Positions 41,972-51,068 of a stretch of 64,000 bases of DNA are shown in pieces. Where the stretch lies: positions 62,001 through 126,000 of the forward strand of contig JAFLSY010000007.1 in NCBI GenBank assembly GCA_022510745.1, written 5' to 3'. The translations under genes and the position numbers were made by a program. The stretch's first letter is position 1. Every line of letters begins with the position of its first letter. Under the pieces are notes generated by a model, which had not been told where the DNA came from, made no database searches, and saw nothing but the letters and a program-made list of their open reading frames with translations. This stretch comes from Lachnospiraceae bacterium (GTDB taxonomy: Bacteria; Bacillota; Clostridia; Lachnospirales; Lachnospiraceae).

Positions 41972-42931
41972 TTAGTCTTCGCTGGGATTCAGCTGCAGAC
42001 CTAATTCTTTTAATTTCGCAAGCACCTCTTCCAAGGACTTCCGGCCCAGATTACGAACCTTCATCATATCTTCCGAGGTCTTATTGGTCAGTTCTTCAAC
42101 CGTATTGATACCTGCTCTCTTTAAGCAGTTGTAGGAACGAACAGACAATTCCAATTCGTCAATACTCATTTCCAGAACTTTTTCCTTCTCATCATCTTCC
42201 TTCTCTACCATAACTTCTGCGGTCTTAGCATTTTCGGACAGATCAATGAAAAGGCTCAAATGCTCGCTGAGCACCTTAGCGGCCAGACTGACTGCTTCGT
42301 CCGGAGCAAGCGTTCCGTTCGTATATACATCCAGAGTAAGCTTATCTAAATCCGTATCCTGACCCACACGTGTATTCTCTACCGTAACATTTACTCTTTC
42401 CACCGGAGTATAAATAGAATCCACTGCAATAACGCCTATGGGCAAATCATCACGCTTATTCTTTTCGGCGCTTACATAACCTCTGTTCCTGGTGATGGTC
42501 AGCTCCATATACAGCTTAGTATCTTTACCGCCGCTTAAGGTAGCAATCACCAGATCTGGATTGAGAATTTCAATGTCCTGATCGGCCCGAATGTCGGATG
42601 CCTTTACAACGCCATCCCCTTCAAACTCGATATATGCAGTCTTGGGCTCGCTTGTTTCGCTATTGTTCTTAATTGCAAGACTCTTGATATTCATGATAAT
42701 TTCGGTCACATCTTCTTTTACGCCCGGGATGGAACTGAACTCATGCAGTACGCCTTCAATTTTAACCTGACTTACTGCAGCGCCGGGTAAGGAAGACAGC
42801 ATAATTCTGCGAAGAGAATTGCCAAGCGTGATACCGTAACCTCTTTCCAAGGGCTCTACCACGAATCTGCCATACTTTTTGTCCTCTGAAATTTCAGCAA
42901 CTTCAATATTCGGTCTTTCAAATTCAAACAC
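41972..42931 (-). CDS. rpoA: RNA polymerase subunit alpha
   Basis: A 319-residue protein. The N-terminal domain (about 1-225), with [19 protein letters not shown], makes the dimer that scaffolds the polymerase; the C-terminal domain (about 250-315), with [20 protein letters not shown] and [11 protein letters not shown], binds UP elements and activators. It stands between rpsD (38 bp upstream) and rplQ (134 bp downstream) as in most Firmicutes. Confidence 0.98.
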   Translation of the reverse strand: MFEFERPNIEVAEISEDKKYGRFVVEPLERGYGITLGNSLRRIMLSSLPGAAVSQVKIEGVLHEFSSIPGVKEDVTEIIMNIKSLAIKNNSETSEPKTAYIEFEGDGVVKASDIRADQDIEILNPDLVIATLSGGKDTKLYMELTITRNRGYVSAEKNKRDDLPIGVIAVDSIYTPVERVNVTVENTRVGQDTDLDKLTLDVYTNGTLAPDEAVSLAAKVLSEHLSLFIDLSENAKTAEVMVEKEDDEKEKVLEMSIDELELSVRSYNCLKRAGINTVEELTNKTSEDMMKVRNLGRKSLEEVLAKLKELGLQLNPSED

Positions 42932-42969
42932 TGCAAATACCCTCCTTTACGAACATTTTTCACTACGGC

Positions 42970-43563
42970 TTATTTAGAATATAATTCGACAATAAGCATC
43001 TCATTTACAGGAACATCAATCTGCTCTCTGGTAGGAAGTGCTTTTACAGTTCCCTTCAGACCTTCAATATCGGATTCCATCCATTCGGGAACCAGCCTTC
43101 CTGCGGTTACCTCGATGATATCCTTATATCTCTGTAAGGACTTGGATTTTTCTCTGATTTCAATCACATCTCCCGCTTTTACTAAATAGGAAGGTATGTT
43201 GATGCTCTTACCGTTTACAAGCACATGCTTGTGGCCGACAATCTGTCTTGCCTCTCTTCTGGTTCTAGCAAAGCCCATTCTGAAAACGATGCTGTCCAGT
43301 CTGCTCTCCAGCATAACCATCAGATTCTCACCGGTCATGCCCTTCATTCTGTCTGCCTTTTCATAGTAGTTTCTGAAAGGCTTCTCCAATACGCCATAGA
43401 TAAACTTTGCTTTCTGCTTCTCTCTTAACTGCAGGCCATATTCACTCATCTTCTTACCTGCTCTTGCAGAGGTTCTGTTGGACTTCTTGTCATATCCAAG
43501 GTATGCAGGCTCTAAGCCTAAGCTTCTGCATCTTTTCAGTACGGGTACTCTATTTACTGCCAT
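42970..43563 (-). CDS. rpsD: 30S ribosomal protein S4
   Basis: A 197-residue S4 of the zinc-free type (only Cys12 in the N-terminal region, no CxxC). It has the S4 RNA-binding fold with [20 protein letters not shown] and [15 protein letters not shown]4 starts assembly of the small-subunit body and regulates the alpha operon in several bacteria. The spacer to rpsK upstream is unusually long (226 bp) and carries several small hairpins. Confidence 0.98.
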   Translation of the reverse strand: MAVNRVPVLKRCRSLGLEPAYLGYDKKSNRTSARAGKKMSEYGLQLREKQKAKFIYGVLEKPFRNYYEKADRMKGMTGENLMVMLESRLDSIVFRMGFARTRREARQIVGHKHVLVNGKSINIPSYLVKAGDVIEIREKSKSLQRYKDIIEVTAGRLVPEWMESDIEGLKGTVKALPTREQIDVPVNEMLIVELYSK

Positions 43564-43670
43564 TTTCTTAATTCCTTTCTGTGAGGCTTAAGCCTCTGAC
43601 TATTGTTTACAGCCCGGCTTATGCCGCGGCTTTCTTCCAACTGGTTCTTTGATAGTAATGCAGACTCTTT

Positions 43671-43747
43671 GAAATTGCTACGCAATTCCAAAGGCGCGTT
43701 GCGCCTTCAACCAATGTTATTCATGTATCTGCCTTTGTGCAAGCACA
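43671..43747. repeat. Small hairpins in the rpsK-rpsD spacer
   Basis: Three adjacent palindromes: AATTGC-TAC-GCAATT (43673-43687), AAGGCGC-GTT-GCGCCTT (43691-43707) and, further on, a GTGC-AA-GCAC core (43738-43747) inside TGCCT...AGGCA. The two first have 3-nt loops closed by GC pairs, the same form as hairpins in other spacers of this operon. Confidence 0.65.
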
Positions 43748-43789
43748 GGCATCTACCTGAAAACATTGCTCTCAGTCCGCTTATCGCGA

Positions 43790-44191
43790 CTAGACACGAC
43801 GTCTTTTAGGCGGACGGCATCCATTATGAGGAACAGGAGTTACGTCACGAATGCTGGTAACCTCCAGTCCGCATGCCTGCAGTGCACGAATTGCTGCCTC
43901 ACGGCCTGAACCGGGACCCTTTACAAAGACATCCACGGTCTTTAAACCATGCACCAGAGCTGCCTTGGTAGCGGTTTCTGCTGCCATCTGTGCTGCATAC
44001 GGAGTAGATTTCCTTGAACCTCTAAAACCAAGACCACCGGCACTTGCCCAGCTCAATGCATTGCCCTCTGTATCAGTCAGGGTAACAATGGTATTGTTAA
44101 AGGAAGACTGAATATGTGCCTGTCCACGTTCAACGTTTTTCTTAACTCGCCTTTTAGCGACTTTCTTATTAGCTGTTACTTTCTTAGCCAT
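43790..44191 (-). CDS. rpsK: 30S ribosomal protein S11
   Basis: A 133-residue S11 with the conserved [20 protein letters not shown] and the C-terminal [13 protein letters not shown]. It lies on the platform of the small subunit beside the mRNA exit. It follows rpsM after a 166-bp spacer that contains a duplicated rpsM end. AGTAGG lies upstream of the ATG, a weaker site than its neighbours have. Confidence 0.98.
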   Translation of the reverse strand: MAKKVTANKKVAKRRVKKNVERGQAHIQSSFNNTIVTLTDTEGNALSWASAGGLGFRGSRKSTPYAAQMAAETATKAALVHGLKTVDVFVKGPGSGREAAIRALQACGLEVTSIRDVTPVPHNGCRPPKRRRV

Positions 44192-44248
44192 TTTAAACTA
44201 ACCTACTTTCTCAAAATTGTTTGCAGTTACCTTTAATACTTAAGGAAC

Positions 44249-44345
44249 CTTCTAAATTTGCTTTGCAAATTCAGAAGTGTCAAATAATCGCTTCATTTCA
44301 TGACGCAATTATTTTTTCTTGTTTGCTACAGTGCGCAAAGCGCAC
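44249..44345. repeat. Hairpins in the rpsM-rpsK spacer
   Basis: Two GC-closed triloop hairpins: CTTCT-A-AATTTGC-TTT-GCAAATT-C-AGAAG (44249-44277, 12 paired bases with one internal mismatch) and GTGCGC-AAA-GCGCAC (44331-44345). The second abuts the duplicated rpsM end at 44309-44336. Confidence 0.65.
44309..44336 (-). repeat. Duplicate of the rpsM 3' end
   Basis: This 28-bp stretch repeats the end of rpsM (44358-44385), 49 bp downstream of it, with three mismatches. Read on the minus strand it again encodes RTVANKKK and a TAA stop, and all three differences are synonymous lysine codons. It lies in no frame of a full gene. Confidence 0.85.
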
Positions 44346-44357
44346 ATCACTTGTTAC

Positions 44358-44729
44358 TTACTTCTTTTTGTTTGCTACAGTGCGCTTAGGGCCTTTTCTG
44401 GTTCTTGCGTTGGTCTTTGTCTTCTGACCGCGAACCGGAAGTCCCTTACGATGACGAACACCGCGGTAGCAGCCGATTTCCTGTAATCTCTTGATGTTTA
44501 AGGCGATTTCTCTTCTCAGATCACCTTCCACCGTTACTTCCAGCTTTTCCATTGCTTCACTGATCTTCTTTACTTCATCATCGGTCAGTTCTCTGACACG
44601 GGTATCAGGATTTACTCCTGCTTCTGCAAGAATCTTGTTAGACGTTACTCTGCCAATTCCATAGATGTAAGTCAGACCGATCTCCACACGTTTTTCTCTA
44701 GGTAAGTCAACACCTGCGATACGAGCCAT
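44358..44729 (-). CDS. rpsM: 30S ribosomal protein S13
   Basis: A 123-residue S13 with [20 protein letters not shown] at the start, the GRKTYGIG-type tRNA-contact region and the basic tail ending VANKKK. It sits in the head of the small subunit near the P-site tRNA. Its last codons are repeated in the spacer downstream. It follows rpmJ after a 350-bp spacer. Confidence 0.98.
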   Translation of the reverse strand: MARIAGVDLPREKRVEIGLTYIYGIGRVTSNKILAEAGVNPDTRVRELTDDEVKKISEAMEKLEVTVEGDLRREIALNIKRLQEIGCYRGVRHRKGLPVRGQKTKTNARTRKGPKRTVANKKK

Positions 44730-45079
44730 TTACGTTTCCTCCATTTTTCTTAGTTACTAAGTTGATTGGGGCTTTCACCCAACCGGACGTTTCTGTTTCC
44801 ATCCGATCTTTCCAAGTCGATGTCTTCCAGCAAATGCGCTTCGCGCATTTGGGAGACAAAACATAGAATTTGTTAGGTTCCGTTCTTTGGAACCTTAGAA
44901 ATTCTTTTCGTCTTGGTATCAACAAGTAATCTCCCGTAAGCTCTTCCATTATATATAAATTGTAGCTTTCCGTCATAAGCTGCACTGTTTTGCATGCCTT
45001 GCGGAGAGATACACTTTCAGCCGCATACAATAATGGGACAAGAACTCACATACTTGAAATCAAAATCTCAAGTTGGTGA
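44730..45079. other. Long rpmJ-rpsM spacer with hairpins
   Basis: No gene. Contains CAAATGCGC-TTC-GCGCATTTG (44831-44851, perfect 9-bp stem, 3-nt loop) and AGGTTCC-N7-GGAACCT (44875-44895), plus ACTTGA...TCAAGT near 45050-45074. A TATAAT-like -10 box on the minus strand (44948-44953) has no clear -35. A minus-strand frame of about 107 codons (44707-45030) overlaps rpsM out of frame and is not a gene. Confidence 0.7.
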
Positions 45080-45193
45080 TTATCCTTGTCTTTGTTTGTG
45101 TTTCGGATTTTCACAGATTACTCTGATACGCCCTTTTCTTTTAATGATTTTGCACTTTTCGCAAATCGGTTTTACTGATGATCTAACCTTCAC
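45080..45193 (-). CDS. rpmJ: 50S ribosomal protein L36 (zinc type)
   Basis: A 37-residue protein, missed by length cut-offs. It starts with GTG (45191-45193) behind AAAGGAGGG and reads [20 protein letters not shown] onward, ending HKQRQG. Zinc ligands Cys11, Cys14, Cys27 and His32 are all present, so this is the zinc-dependent form. It sits between infA and rpsM as in most bacteria. Confidence 0.97.
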   Translation of the reverse strand: MKVRSSVKPICEKCKIIKRKGRIRVICENPKHKQRQG

Positions 45194-45283
45194 GTTAAAC
45201 CCTCCTTTCAAAAAAGACCGTTTTACATTATAACATGGAACATTTCCATTTACAAGTACTTTTTATAACTTCGAAAGAAGTTT

Positions 45284-45320
45284 TTACTTATCTCTCCATA
45301 TGATACGTCCTTTGGACAAA
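45284..45320 (-). repeat. Duplicate of the infA 3' end
   Basis: This stretch repeats the end of infA (45346-45382), 62 bp downstream of it: 37 bp with four mismatches. On the minus strand it again encodes [10 protein letters not shown] and a stop, and all four differences fall in third codon positions and are synonymous. The spacer between the copies holds a GGACAAA...TTTGTCC hairpin. Confidence 0.87.
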
Positions 45321-45345
45321 ATCCTACTATGATTTGTCCGGATTC

Positions 45346-45564
45346 TTACTTGTCTCTCCAAATAATACGTCCCTTGGACAAATCATAAGGGGATAACTCC
45401 AGCGTTACCTTGTCGCCGGGCAGGATACGGATAAAATTCTGGCGCAGCTTACCGCTGATATGGGCCAGAACCTTGTGCCCATTCTCCAGTTCTACCTGAA
45501 ACATCGTATTGGGCAGTTTTTCAATTACAGTTCCTTCAATTTCAATTACATCTGATTTAGACAT
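45346..45564 (-). CDS. infA: Translation initiation factor IF-1
   Basis: A 72-residue OB-fold protein of exact family length ([19 protein letters not shown] at the start, KGRIIWRDK at the end). IF-1 occupies the ribosomal A site during initiation with IF-2 and IF-3. It overlaps the KOW-protein gene by 19 bp and has GGAGG before its ATG. Its 3' end is duplicated in the spacer before rpmJ. Confidence 0.98.
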   Translation of the reverse strand: MSKSDVIEIEGTVIEKLPNTMFQVELENGHKVLAHISGKLRQNFIRILPGDKVTLELSPYDLSKGRIIWRDK

Positions 45565-45836
45565 TCAATACCTCCTTGCGTCTGAAAAATTTTAAGTACA
45601 CTTTTGATTTCTTCATTGCGTACGGGCTGTCCTGACAGCAGTCTTTCCTGTACGCTTTTATCATAGCCCTGTTTCACAGGCTGTATATGCTTCTTATTCT
45701 TCTTCTTGGGATGCTCTATGGGCTTTAGCCTTCCGTCGGACAAATAGACAGATTCATCGTCTTCTCCCACGATCATATAGAGCGTCTGCTTGTCATGTCC
45801 CGCCTTGGAATAGGCCAGCATACCTATCATCATCAT
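45546..45836 (-). CDS. KOW-domain RNA-binding protein (L14e-like)
   Basis: A 96-residue protein with an N-terminal KOW/SH3-like fold ([20 protein letters not shown]) and a basic linker ([18 protein letters not shown]). Small proteins of this type sit between map and infA across Clostridia and resemble ribosomal protein L14e; their role in translation is unproven. The start is uncertain: ATG at 45836 has only a weak AAAGAG site, and GTG at 45842 is an alternative. It overlaps infA by 19 bp. Confidence 0.85.
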   Translation of the reverse strand: MMMIGMLAYSKAGHDKQTLYMIVGEDDESVYLSDGRLKPIEHPKKKNKKHIQPVKQGYDKSVQERLLSGQPVRNEEIKSVLKIFQTQGGIECLNQM

Positions 45837-45876
45837 AACCACTCTTTCTTTCAGTCAAACACGGCTGCCGATGCAC

Positions 45877-46629
45877 CTAGTAAAGCGTCAGTATTTCCGG
45901 TTCCCCGTCCGTAATCAGGATGGTATTCTCATAATGTGCGGACAGTGACCCATCCGCCGTGACCACGGTCCAATCGTCATCCAGCCATTCCACATCCGCT
46001 CTGCCCATGTTGATCATGGGTTCCACAGCCAGCGTCATCCCCGCTGCCAACTTCGGGCCTTTTCGCCTCTGTGCAAAATTGGGGATCTCCGGAGCCTCAT
46101 GGAGCGATGTACCGATGCCATGCCCTATCAGTTCCCGTACAATACCGTAACCGAATCCGGAAACATAGGCATCGATGGCATTGGAGATATCGTGCAGGTG
46201 TCCCCCTGCCTTTGCCATCTTCACTCCCTCAAAAAAGCTCTGTCTGGTCACATCAATCAGTTTCTGTGCCTCGGGGCTGATCTTCCCCACCCCATGGGTT
46301 CTGGCAGCGTCCGAATGGTAACCTTTGTAGATAAGTCCCGCATCCAGACTGATGATATCGCCTTCCTGCAATACCCGATGCTTACTGGGAATACCATGCA
46401 CCACTTCATTGTTCACGGAAGTACAAATGGAAGCGGGATAGCCTTGATAGTTTTTAAAATTGGGAATTCCCCCAAGCTTTCTGATAAGTCCGTCTCCCAT
46501 GACGTCTATATCCATGGTCGTCATGCCGGGCTTAATGGCCTCTTCCAGTTCCTTGTGTACAATCGCTAACAGTCTGCAGGATTCCCGCATCAGTTCAATT
46601 TCTCTGGCAGATTTAATCGTTATTGCCAT
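45877..46629 (-). CDS. map: Methionine aminopeptidase, type I
   Basis: A 250-residue enzyme that removes the initiator methionine from nascent proteins. Metal ligands are in ISLDAGLIYKGYHSDAARTH (two Asp), the GHGIGTSLHEAP histidines and AVEPMINMG (Glu). It lacks the N-terminal zinc-finger of long forms, so it is type Ia. It follows adk after 17 bp, the standard position between adk and infA. Confidence 0.97.
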   Translation of the reverse strand: MAITIKSAREIELMRESCRLLAIVHKELEEAIKPGMTTMDIDVMGDGLIRKLGGIPNFKNYQGYPASICTSVNNEVVHGIPSKHRVLQEGDIISLDAGLIYKGYHSDAARTHGVGKISPEAQKLIDVTRQSFFEGVKMAKAGGHLHDISNAIDAYVSGFGYGIVRELIGHGIGTSLHEAPEIPNFAQRRKGPKLAAGMTLAVEPMINMGRADVEWLDDDWTVVTADGSLSAHYENTILITDGEPEILTLY

Positions 46630-46646
46630 GCCGTATCCTTCTTCTC

Positions 46647-47288
46647 TTAACCCAGTATTGCCACGATGGAAGCAAATACGTCCTGCATATCCTGCGTGCC
46701 GTCCACCGTCTTTAAAACACCCTTGGCCGTATAGAAATCGATCAGAGGCTGGGTCTGTTCATGATAAACATTCAGTCTGTTCTTTACGGTTTCCGGCTTA
46801 TCATCGTCGCGCAGCACCAAGGGCTGACCGCATGTGTCGCATACGCCTTCCGTCTTGGGCGGGATATGTACAAGATGGTAGGTTGCGCCACAGGAAAGGC
46901 AGGCGCGTCTGCCGGACATTCTGTTTACGATATTCTCGTCCGGTACATCCACGTTAATGGCATAGTCAATCTTATCTCCCAGTTCATTCAGTGCCTTATC
47001 CAGCACCTCTGCCTGCGGAATGGTTCTGGGGAATCCGTCCAGCACATAGCCGTTTGCGCAGTCAGCCTGTGCCACTCTGTCCAAAAGGATCTTTACGGTC
47101 AGTTCATCCGGAACCAGAAGGCCTTTGTCCATGTAGGTCTTGGCTTCCTTGCCCAATTCCGTACCGTTTTTAATATTAGCTCTGAAAATATCACCCGTGG
47201 AAATATGAGGAATCTGATATTTATCTGCTATCATTTTTGCCTGTGTACCCTTACCTGCGCCGGGGGCGCCTAACATAATAATTTTCAT
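46647..47288 (-). CDS. adk: Adenylate kinase (zinc type)
   Basis: A 213-residue enzyme that interconverts ATP, ADP and AMP. The P-loop [10 protein letters not shown] is at about residues 7-16; the LID domain carries two CxxC pairs (CLSCGATYH and CDTCGQ), so it binds zinc as in many Gram-positives. The start at 47288 has GGGAGA upstream; the ORF from 47321 would include upstream leader sequence. It is the first gene of its unit, with a promoter 52 bp upstream and a terminator between it and secY. Confidence 0.97.
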   Translation of the reverse strand: MKIIMLGAPGAGKGTQAKMIADKYQIPHISTGDIFRANIKNGTELGKEAKTYMDKGLLVPDELTVKILLDRVAQADCANGYVLDGFPRTIPQAEVLDKALNELGDKIDYAINVDVPDENIVNRMSGRRACLSCGATYHLVHIPPKTEGVCDTCGQPLVLRDDDKPETVKNRLNVYHEQTQPLIDFYTAKGVLKTVDGTQDMQDVFASIVAILG

Positions 47289-47339
47289 ATATTCTCCCAT
47301 CTGCCTGATTACAGGCTGCATAAAGTGCCTAACATTATC

Positions 47340-47368
47340 ATTTTACCGTTATTATCCGCTCTTTGCAA
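47340..47368 (-). promoter_or_regulatory. Promoter of the adk-rplQ operon
   Basis: On the minus strand TTGCAA (47363-47368) and TAAAAT (47340-47345) are exactly 17 bp apart, right after the secY terminator. Confidence 0.82.
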
Positions 47369-47380
47369 GAATGGAATGAG

Positions 47381-47415
47381 AAAATATCCGGAGAAAATCC
47401 TTTCTCCGGATATCT
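47381..47415 (-). terminator. Intrinsic terminator between secY and adk
   Basis: A perfect 13-bp stem (47384-47396 and 47401-47413) with a 4-nt loop; on the minus strand it is followed by TTTTC. It would end the S10-spc transcript, with adk transcribed from its own promoter next door. Confidence 0.88.
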
Positions 47416-47432
47416 TGTCCTCAACAGACCGA

Positions 47433-48746
47433 TTAGTCGTTTAAAAATCCCTTATAATTGCGTACCAGCATCTGGGATTCAATCTGCTTCATGGTTTCCA
47501 GCACCACGCTTACGATAATGATCAGACTGGTTCCGCCAAAGGAAACACTTGCCTTAAACAGACCATTGAATACATAAGGAAGGATACCAATAATGGTAAG
47601 TCCCACGGCACCGATGAAAATAACATAATTCAGTACCTTTGCCAGATAATCACTGGTCGGCTTGCCGGGTCTGATACCCGGAATAAATCCGCCCTGCCTC
47701 TTCATATTGTCCGCTACCATCAAAGGATTGAAGGTAATGGAAGTATAGAAATAAGCAAAGAAGATGACCAGCACAATATACAATAACATACCCAATGAGT
47801 AAATAGGTCTCGCCCTGTTGCACCAGTTTTGTGAATTCAGTCCGCTTAAAATTTCACCCCAGAAACCGGAAGGTGTTATTCCGATAAACGTACAGATGAT
47901 CAGCGGGAACTGCATAATGGACTGTGCAAAGATAATGGGAATAACGCCTGCCGTATTGACCTTTAACGGAATACTGGAGGACTGTCCGCCCACTAACTTT
48001 CTTCCCTGCACCTTCTGTGCGTACTGCACGGGGATCTTACGGGTACCGCCATTCAATATGATGACGAGTATCACCATGACAACAATAATTGCAATAATAA
48101 CTACAGCAGACAATACTGCCGTTGCAAAGGGCTTGCCAAATACAAACTGGGAAAACAAATTGCCCAAATCGGACGGTATACGTGAAATAATATTGATTAC
48201 CAACACGATGGAAATACCGTTTCCTATACCGTTTTCCGTGATTCTTTCCCCAATCCACATTAAGAACGCACTGCCCGCTGTCATAGCAGCAATCGCGGTA
48301 ATCACATTCAGAGCATTATACTGTATCAAGAGTCCCTGACGTCCAAAGCCAACTGCCATGGCGGTAGCCTGGATCAGAGCCAATACAACCGTCACATATC
48401 TGGTAATGGATGCAATCTTCTTTCTGCCGTCCTCTCCGTCTCTCTGCAGTTCCTCTAACTTCGGAATCGCGATAGTCAAAAGCTGCATGATGATGGAGGA
48501 TGTGATATAGGGGCTGATGTTTAACGCCAGGATGGACATATTGATGAAGGAACCACCCGTAATGGCATCAAAAAAGCTAATTGCACCGCCTGCCTGCTGA
48601 GAAAATAAATCAGCAACAAAAGTTCTACTGATACCCGGTACAGGCAGCTGTGAGCCGATACGGATCACAACCAGCATGGCAAAGGTAAATAATAGTTTTT
48701 GTCTTATTTCTCTGATTTTAAATGCATTCCTCAGTGTTGTAAGCAT
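47433..48746 (-). CDS. secY: Preprotein translocase subunit SecY
   Basis: A 437-residue protein with ten transmembrane helices, forming the SecYEG protein-conducting channel. Landmarks are the plug/helix region after GSQLPVPGIS, the cytoplasmic RKIPVQYAQKV loop that binds SecA and ribosomes, and the C-terminal SQMLVRNYKGFLND. It follows rplO after a single base, the usual last gene of the spc part. Confidence 0.98.
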   Translation of the reverse strand: MLTTLRNAFKIREIRQKLLFTFAMLVVIRIGSQLPVPGISRTFVADLFSQQAGGAISFFDAITGGSFINMSILALNISPYITSSIIMQLLTIAIPKLEELQRDGEDGRKKIASITRYVTVVLALIQATAMAVGFGRQGLLIQYNALNVITAIAAMTAGSAFLMWIGERITENGIGNGISIVLVINIISRIPSDLGNLFSQFVFGKPFATAVLSAVVIIAIIVVMVILVIILNGGTRKIPVQYAQKVQGRKLVGGQSSSIPLKVNTAGVIPIIFAQSIMQFPLIICTFIGITPSGFWGEILSGLNSQNWCNRARPIYSLGMLLYIVLVIFFAYFYTSITFNPLMVADNMKRQGGFIPGIRPGKPTSDYLAKVLNYVIFIGAVGLTIIGILPYVFNGLFKASVSFGGTSLIIIVSVVLETMKQIESQMLVRNYKGFLND

Positions 48747-48747
48747 A

Positions 48748-49188
48748 TTACATCACCTCTGCACTTCCACCAAGAGCCTCAATCTTTTCCTTAGCAGATG
48801 CACTGAAAGCGTCCGCCTTAACGGTAAGCTTCTTGGTTAACTCTCCATTTCCGAGTATCTTCACGCCGTCTTTGGGATTCTTTACAATACCGGCTTCGAT
48901 CAATGCATTTACATCAACTTCACTGCCGTTATCAAAGCATTCCAAAGCGCTTAAATTGATGGCAACGATTTCCTTGGTGTTTCTATTCTTAAAACCTCTC
49001 TTGGGAATACGTCTGTATAACGGCATCTGTCCGCCTTCAAAACCAATTCTGGGAGCTCCGGAACGAGCCTTCTGTCCCTTATGGCCCTTACCTGCGGTCT
49101 TTCCGTTTCCTGAACCGTGTCCACGGCCTCTTCTAAAATTATCACTATGCTTAGAGCCTTCTGCAGGTCTTAAATTTGATAATTCCAT
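48748..49188 (-). CDS. rplO: 50S ribosomal protein L15
   Basis: A 146-residue L15 with the Gly/Lys-rich N-terminus ([20 protein letters not shown]) that threads into 23S rRNA and the conserved [20 protein letters not shown]. It lies between rpmD and secY with 20 bp and 1 bp spacing. GGAGG precedes its ATG. Confidence 0.98.
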   Translation of the reverse strand: MELSNLRPAEGSKHSDNFRRGRGHGSGNGKTAGKGHKGQKARSGAPRIGFEGGQMPLYRRIPKRGFKNRNTKEIVAINLSALECFDNGSEVDVNALIEAGIVKNPKDGVKILGNGELTKKLTVKADAFSASAKEKIEALGGSAEVM

Positions 49189-49208
49189 TCTGACACCTCC
49201 TTATCTGC

Positions 49209-49394
49209 TTATACTTCTTCGACTTTAATCATATGACTGATTTTCTGAATCTGTCCTCTTGTAGCCGCATTGTCAGGCAGGGTAACAGAGCTGTTGAGTT
49301 TTCTAAGACCCATGGACTCTACAACCGCCTTGTTCTTGGGAACAGCGCCGATAGTGGACTTTATTAAAGTAATCTTTAACTTCTTTTCTGCCAT
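49209..49394 (-). CDS. rpmD: 50S ribosomal protein L30
   Basis: A 61-residue protein of normal length with LKITLIKSTIGAVPKNKAVV and the C-terminal QIQKISHMIKVEE. It is a small peripheral large-subunit protein. Spacing is 45 bp to rpsE and 20 bp to rplO, and GAAAGGAG lies upstream of the ATG. Confidence 0.98.
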   Translation of the reverse strand: MAEKKLKITLIKSTIGAVPKNKAVVESMGLRKLNSSVTLPDNAATRGQIQKISHMIKVEEV

Positions 49395-49439
49395 TGTCTT
49401 TTCTCTCCTTTCAAACCATGAATAGAAATGGTCTTAACC

Positions 49440-49949
49440 TTAAGCCAGAATTTCTTCTACTGCCTTGCCGCGGTTTCTGGCTACTTCTTCGGGAGCCTTT
49501 AACTGGCATAACCCGGAAATCGTTGCAAGAACGACATTCTGCTTATTATTGGAGCCTAAAGACTTGGTACGGATATTCTTAATACCTGCCAGTTCGCACA
49601 CGATACGAGCGGGACCGCCGGCAATAATACCGGTACCTTCAGGAGCCCTCTTTAAAAGGACGTTGGCAGAACCGTACTTACCGATAAAATCATGGGTAAT
49701 ACTATTGTTCTCATCCAGTGCAACGTTTACCAGATGCTTCATTGCATCTTCTTTTCCTTTACGGATAGCCTCAGGAATTTCTACTGCTTTACCGAGTCCT
49801 GCACCTACATGGCCGTTGCCGTCACCAACTACGACCAAAGCGGTAAAACGCATATTACGTCCGCCCTTTACGGTCTTGGAAACGCGCTTGATAACAACAA
49901 CCTTGTCGGTTAATTCCAGCTGACTTGCATCTATGATTGTATGTTTCAT
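49440..49949 (-). CDS. rpsE: 30S ribosomal protein S5
   Basis: A 169-residue S5. [20 protein letters not shown] leads to the dsRNA-binding fold with [21 protein letters not shown]5 keeps decoding accurate at the mRNA entry. The ATG at 49949 has GGAAAGAAGAG upstream; the frame from 49997 would start inside rplR. It lies 16 bp after rplR. Confidence 0.98.
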   Translation of the reverse strand: MKHTIIDASQLELTDKVVVIKRVSKTVKGGRNMRFTALVVVGDGNGHVGAGLGKAVEIPEAIRKGKEDAMKHLVNVALDENNSITHDFIGKYGSANVLLKRAPEGTGIIAGGPARIVCELAGIKNIRTKSLGSNNKQNVVLATISGLCQLKAPEEVARNRGKAVEEILA

Positions 49950-49965
49950 CTCTTTTCTTCCTTTC

Positions 49966-50340
49966 CTAGAATTGTAAGCCAGCTTCTCTGGCTGCATCAG
50001 CTAACGCTGCAACTTTACCCTGGTATATAAAGCCGCCTCTGTCAAAGACTACTTCGGTAATACCCTTTTCCTGCGCTCTCTTGGCAATAACGGTTCCAAG
50101 ATATGCTGCTGCATCAACGTTATTGGTCTTTTCAAGTTCTGCCTTGATCTCTTTTTCCAGAGTGGAGGCAGCAACTAAAGTATTTCCAACCGTGTCGTCG
50201 ATAATTTGAGCATACATATGATTATTGCTTCTGAACACAGCCAGACGGGGTCTTTCAGCAGTGCCGCTGAAACGGTTACGAATTCTCTTGTGCTTCTTCA
50301 CACGAACTTCTTGTCTAGATTCCTTACTAACCATTTTCAT
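49966..50340 (-). CDS. rplR: 50S ribosomal protein L18
   Basis: A 124-residue L18 that binds 5S rRNA together with L5. Landmarks are [20 protein letters not shown], the middle [10 protein letters not shown] and the end [20 protein letters not shown]. The two ATGs at the start (MKM) are both possible; AAGGAG favours the first. It lies 14 bp after rplF. Confidence 0.98.
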   Translation of the reverse strand: MKMVSKESRQEVRVKKHKRIRNRFSGTAERPRLAVFRSNNHMYAQIIDDTVGNTLVAASTLEKEIKAELEKTNNVDAAAYLGTVIAKRAQEKGITEVVFDRGGFIYQGKVAALADAAREAGLQF

Positions 50341-50354
50341 ACTCTCCTTATCTA

Positions 50355-50897
50355 TTATTTCTTACCGGTCTTACCAACTTTACGTCTGATCGTTTCATCA
50401 GCATACTTAATACCTTTGCCCTTATAAGGCTCGGGTCTTCTCTTATCTCTGATTTCAGCTGCGAATTGGCCAACCTTTTCTTTGTCGATGCCCTTTACGA
50501 TGATGATATTCTGTCCGTCCAGAACCGTTTCAATACCTTCGGGATCAGTCATCTCTACAGGGTGGGAGTAGCCTAATGATAAGGTCAGAACCTTACCGGA
50601 TTTTGCTGCTCTGTAACCTACGCCGTTTACTTCCAGTTTCTTCTCATATCCCTGGGTAACGCCTACCACCATGTTGTTGATGAGTGTTCTGGTCAGACCA
50701 TGCAAGGACTTCATCTTCTTTAAGTCATTGGGTCTGGAAACCTGTACTTCAGCACCCTCTACTTTGATTTCCATTTCTGCGGGTAATACTCTTTCCAGAG
50801 TACCCTTGGGACCCTTTACGGTCACTTTGTTATTTTCTGCAACCTCCACCGTAACGCCGGCAGGGATCGCGATTGGCATTCTACCTATACGTGACAT
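50355..50897 (-). CDS. rplF: 50S ribosomal protein L6
   Basis: A 180-residue L6 with [19 protein letters not shown] at the start and the conserved [16 protein letters not shown] near the end. L6 sits near the factor-binding site of the large subunit. The start at 50897 has AGGAGG upstream; the longer frame from 50978 would run into the preceding spacer. The spacer to rpsH (171 bp) holds a terminator-like hairpin. Confidence 0.98.
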   Translation of the reverse strand: MSRIGRMPIAIPAGVTVEVAENNKVTVKGPKGTLERVLPAEMEIKVEGAEVQVSRPNDLKKMKSLHGLTRTLINNMVVGVTQGYEKKLEVNGVGYRAAKSGKVLTLSLGYSHPVEMTDPEGIETVLDGQNIIIVKGIDKEKVGQFAAEIRDKRRPEPYKGKGIKYADETIRRKVGKTGKK

Positions 50898-50978
50898 GCC
50901 CGTACCTCCTATATATTGTTGAAAAATAATAGTTACCTTGATTTCCTGCTTTTCCATCTCGAAAACCGTCTGCTTCAC

Positions 50979-51061
50979 AGCCGCCGCGGCTATGCCGCTT
51001 ACCGTTTTCTCGATGTCGGTCGCAAAAAACCAAATACTCGCTTTACTCGTGCTTGGTTTTT
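50979..51061. other. Terminator-like hairpin in the rpsH-rplF spacer
   Basis: AAAAACCAA (51025-51033) pairs perfectly with TTGGTTTTT (51053-51061) around a 19-nt loop. Both strands end in runs of T, so on the minus strand it looks like a terminator or attenuator inside the operon. A small AGCCG-N3-CGGCT palindrome lies at 50979-50991. Confidence 0.6.
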
Positions 51062-51068
51062 CTGCTCC

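Noticed and set aside
44707..45030. Minus-strand frame of 107 codons between rpmJ and rpsM
   Set aside because: It overlaps the start of rpsM in another frame and runs through hairpins, with no ribosome binding site and no family resemblance.
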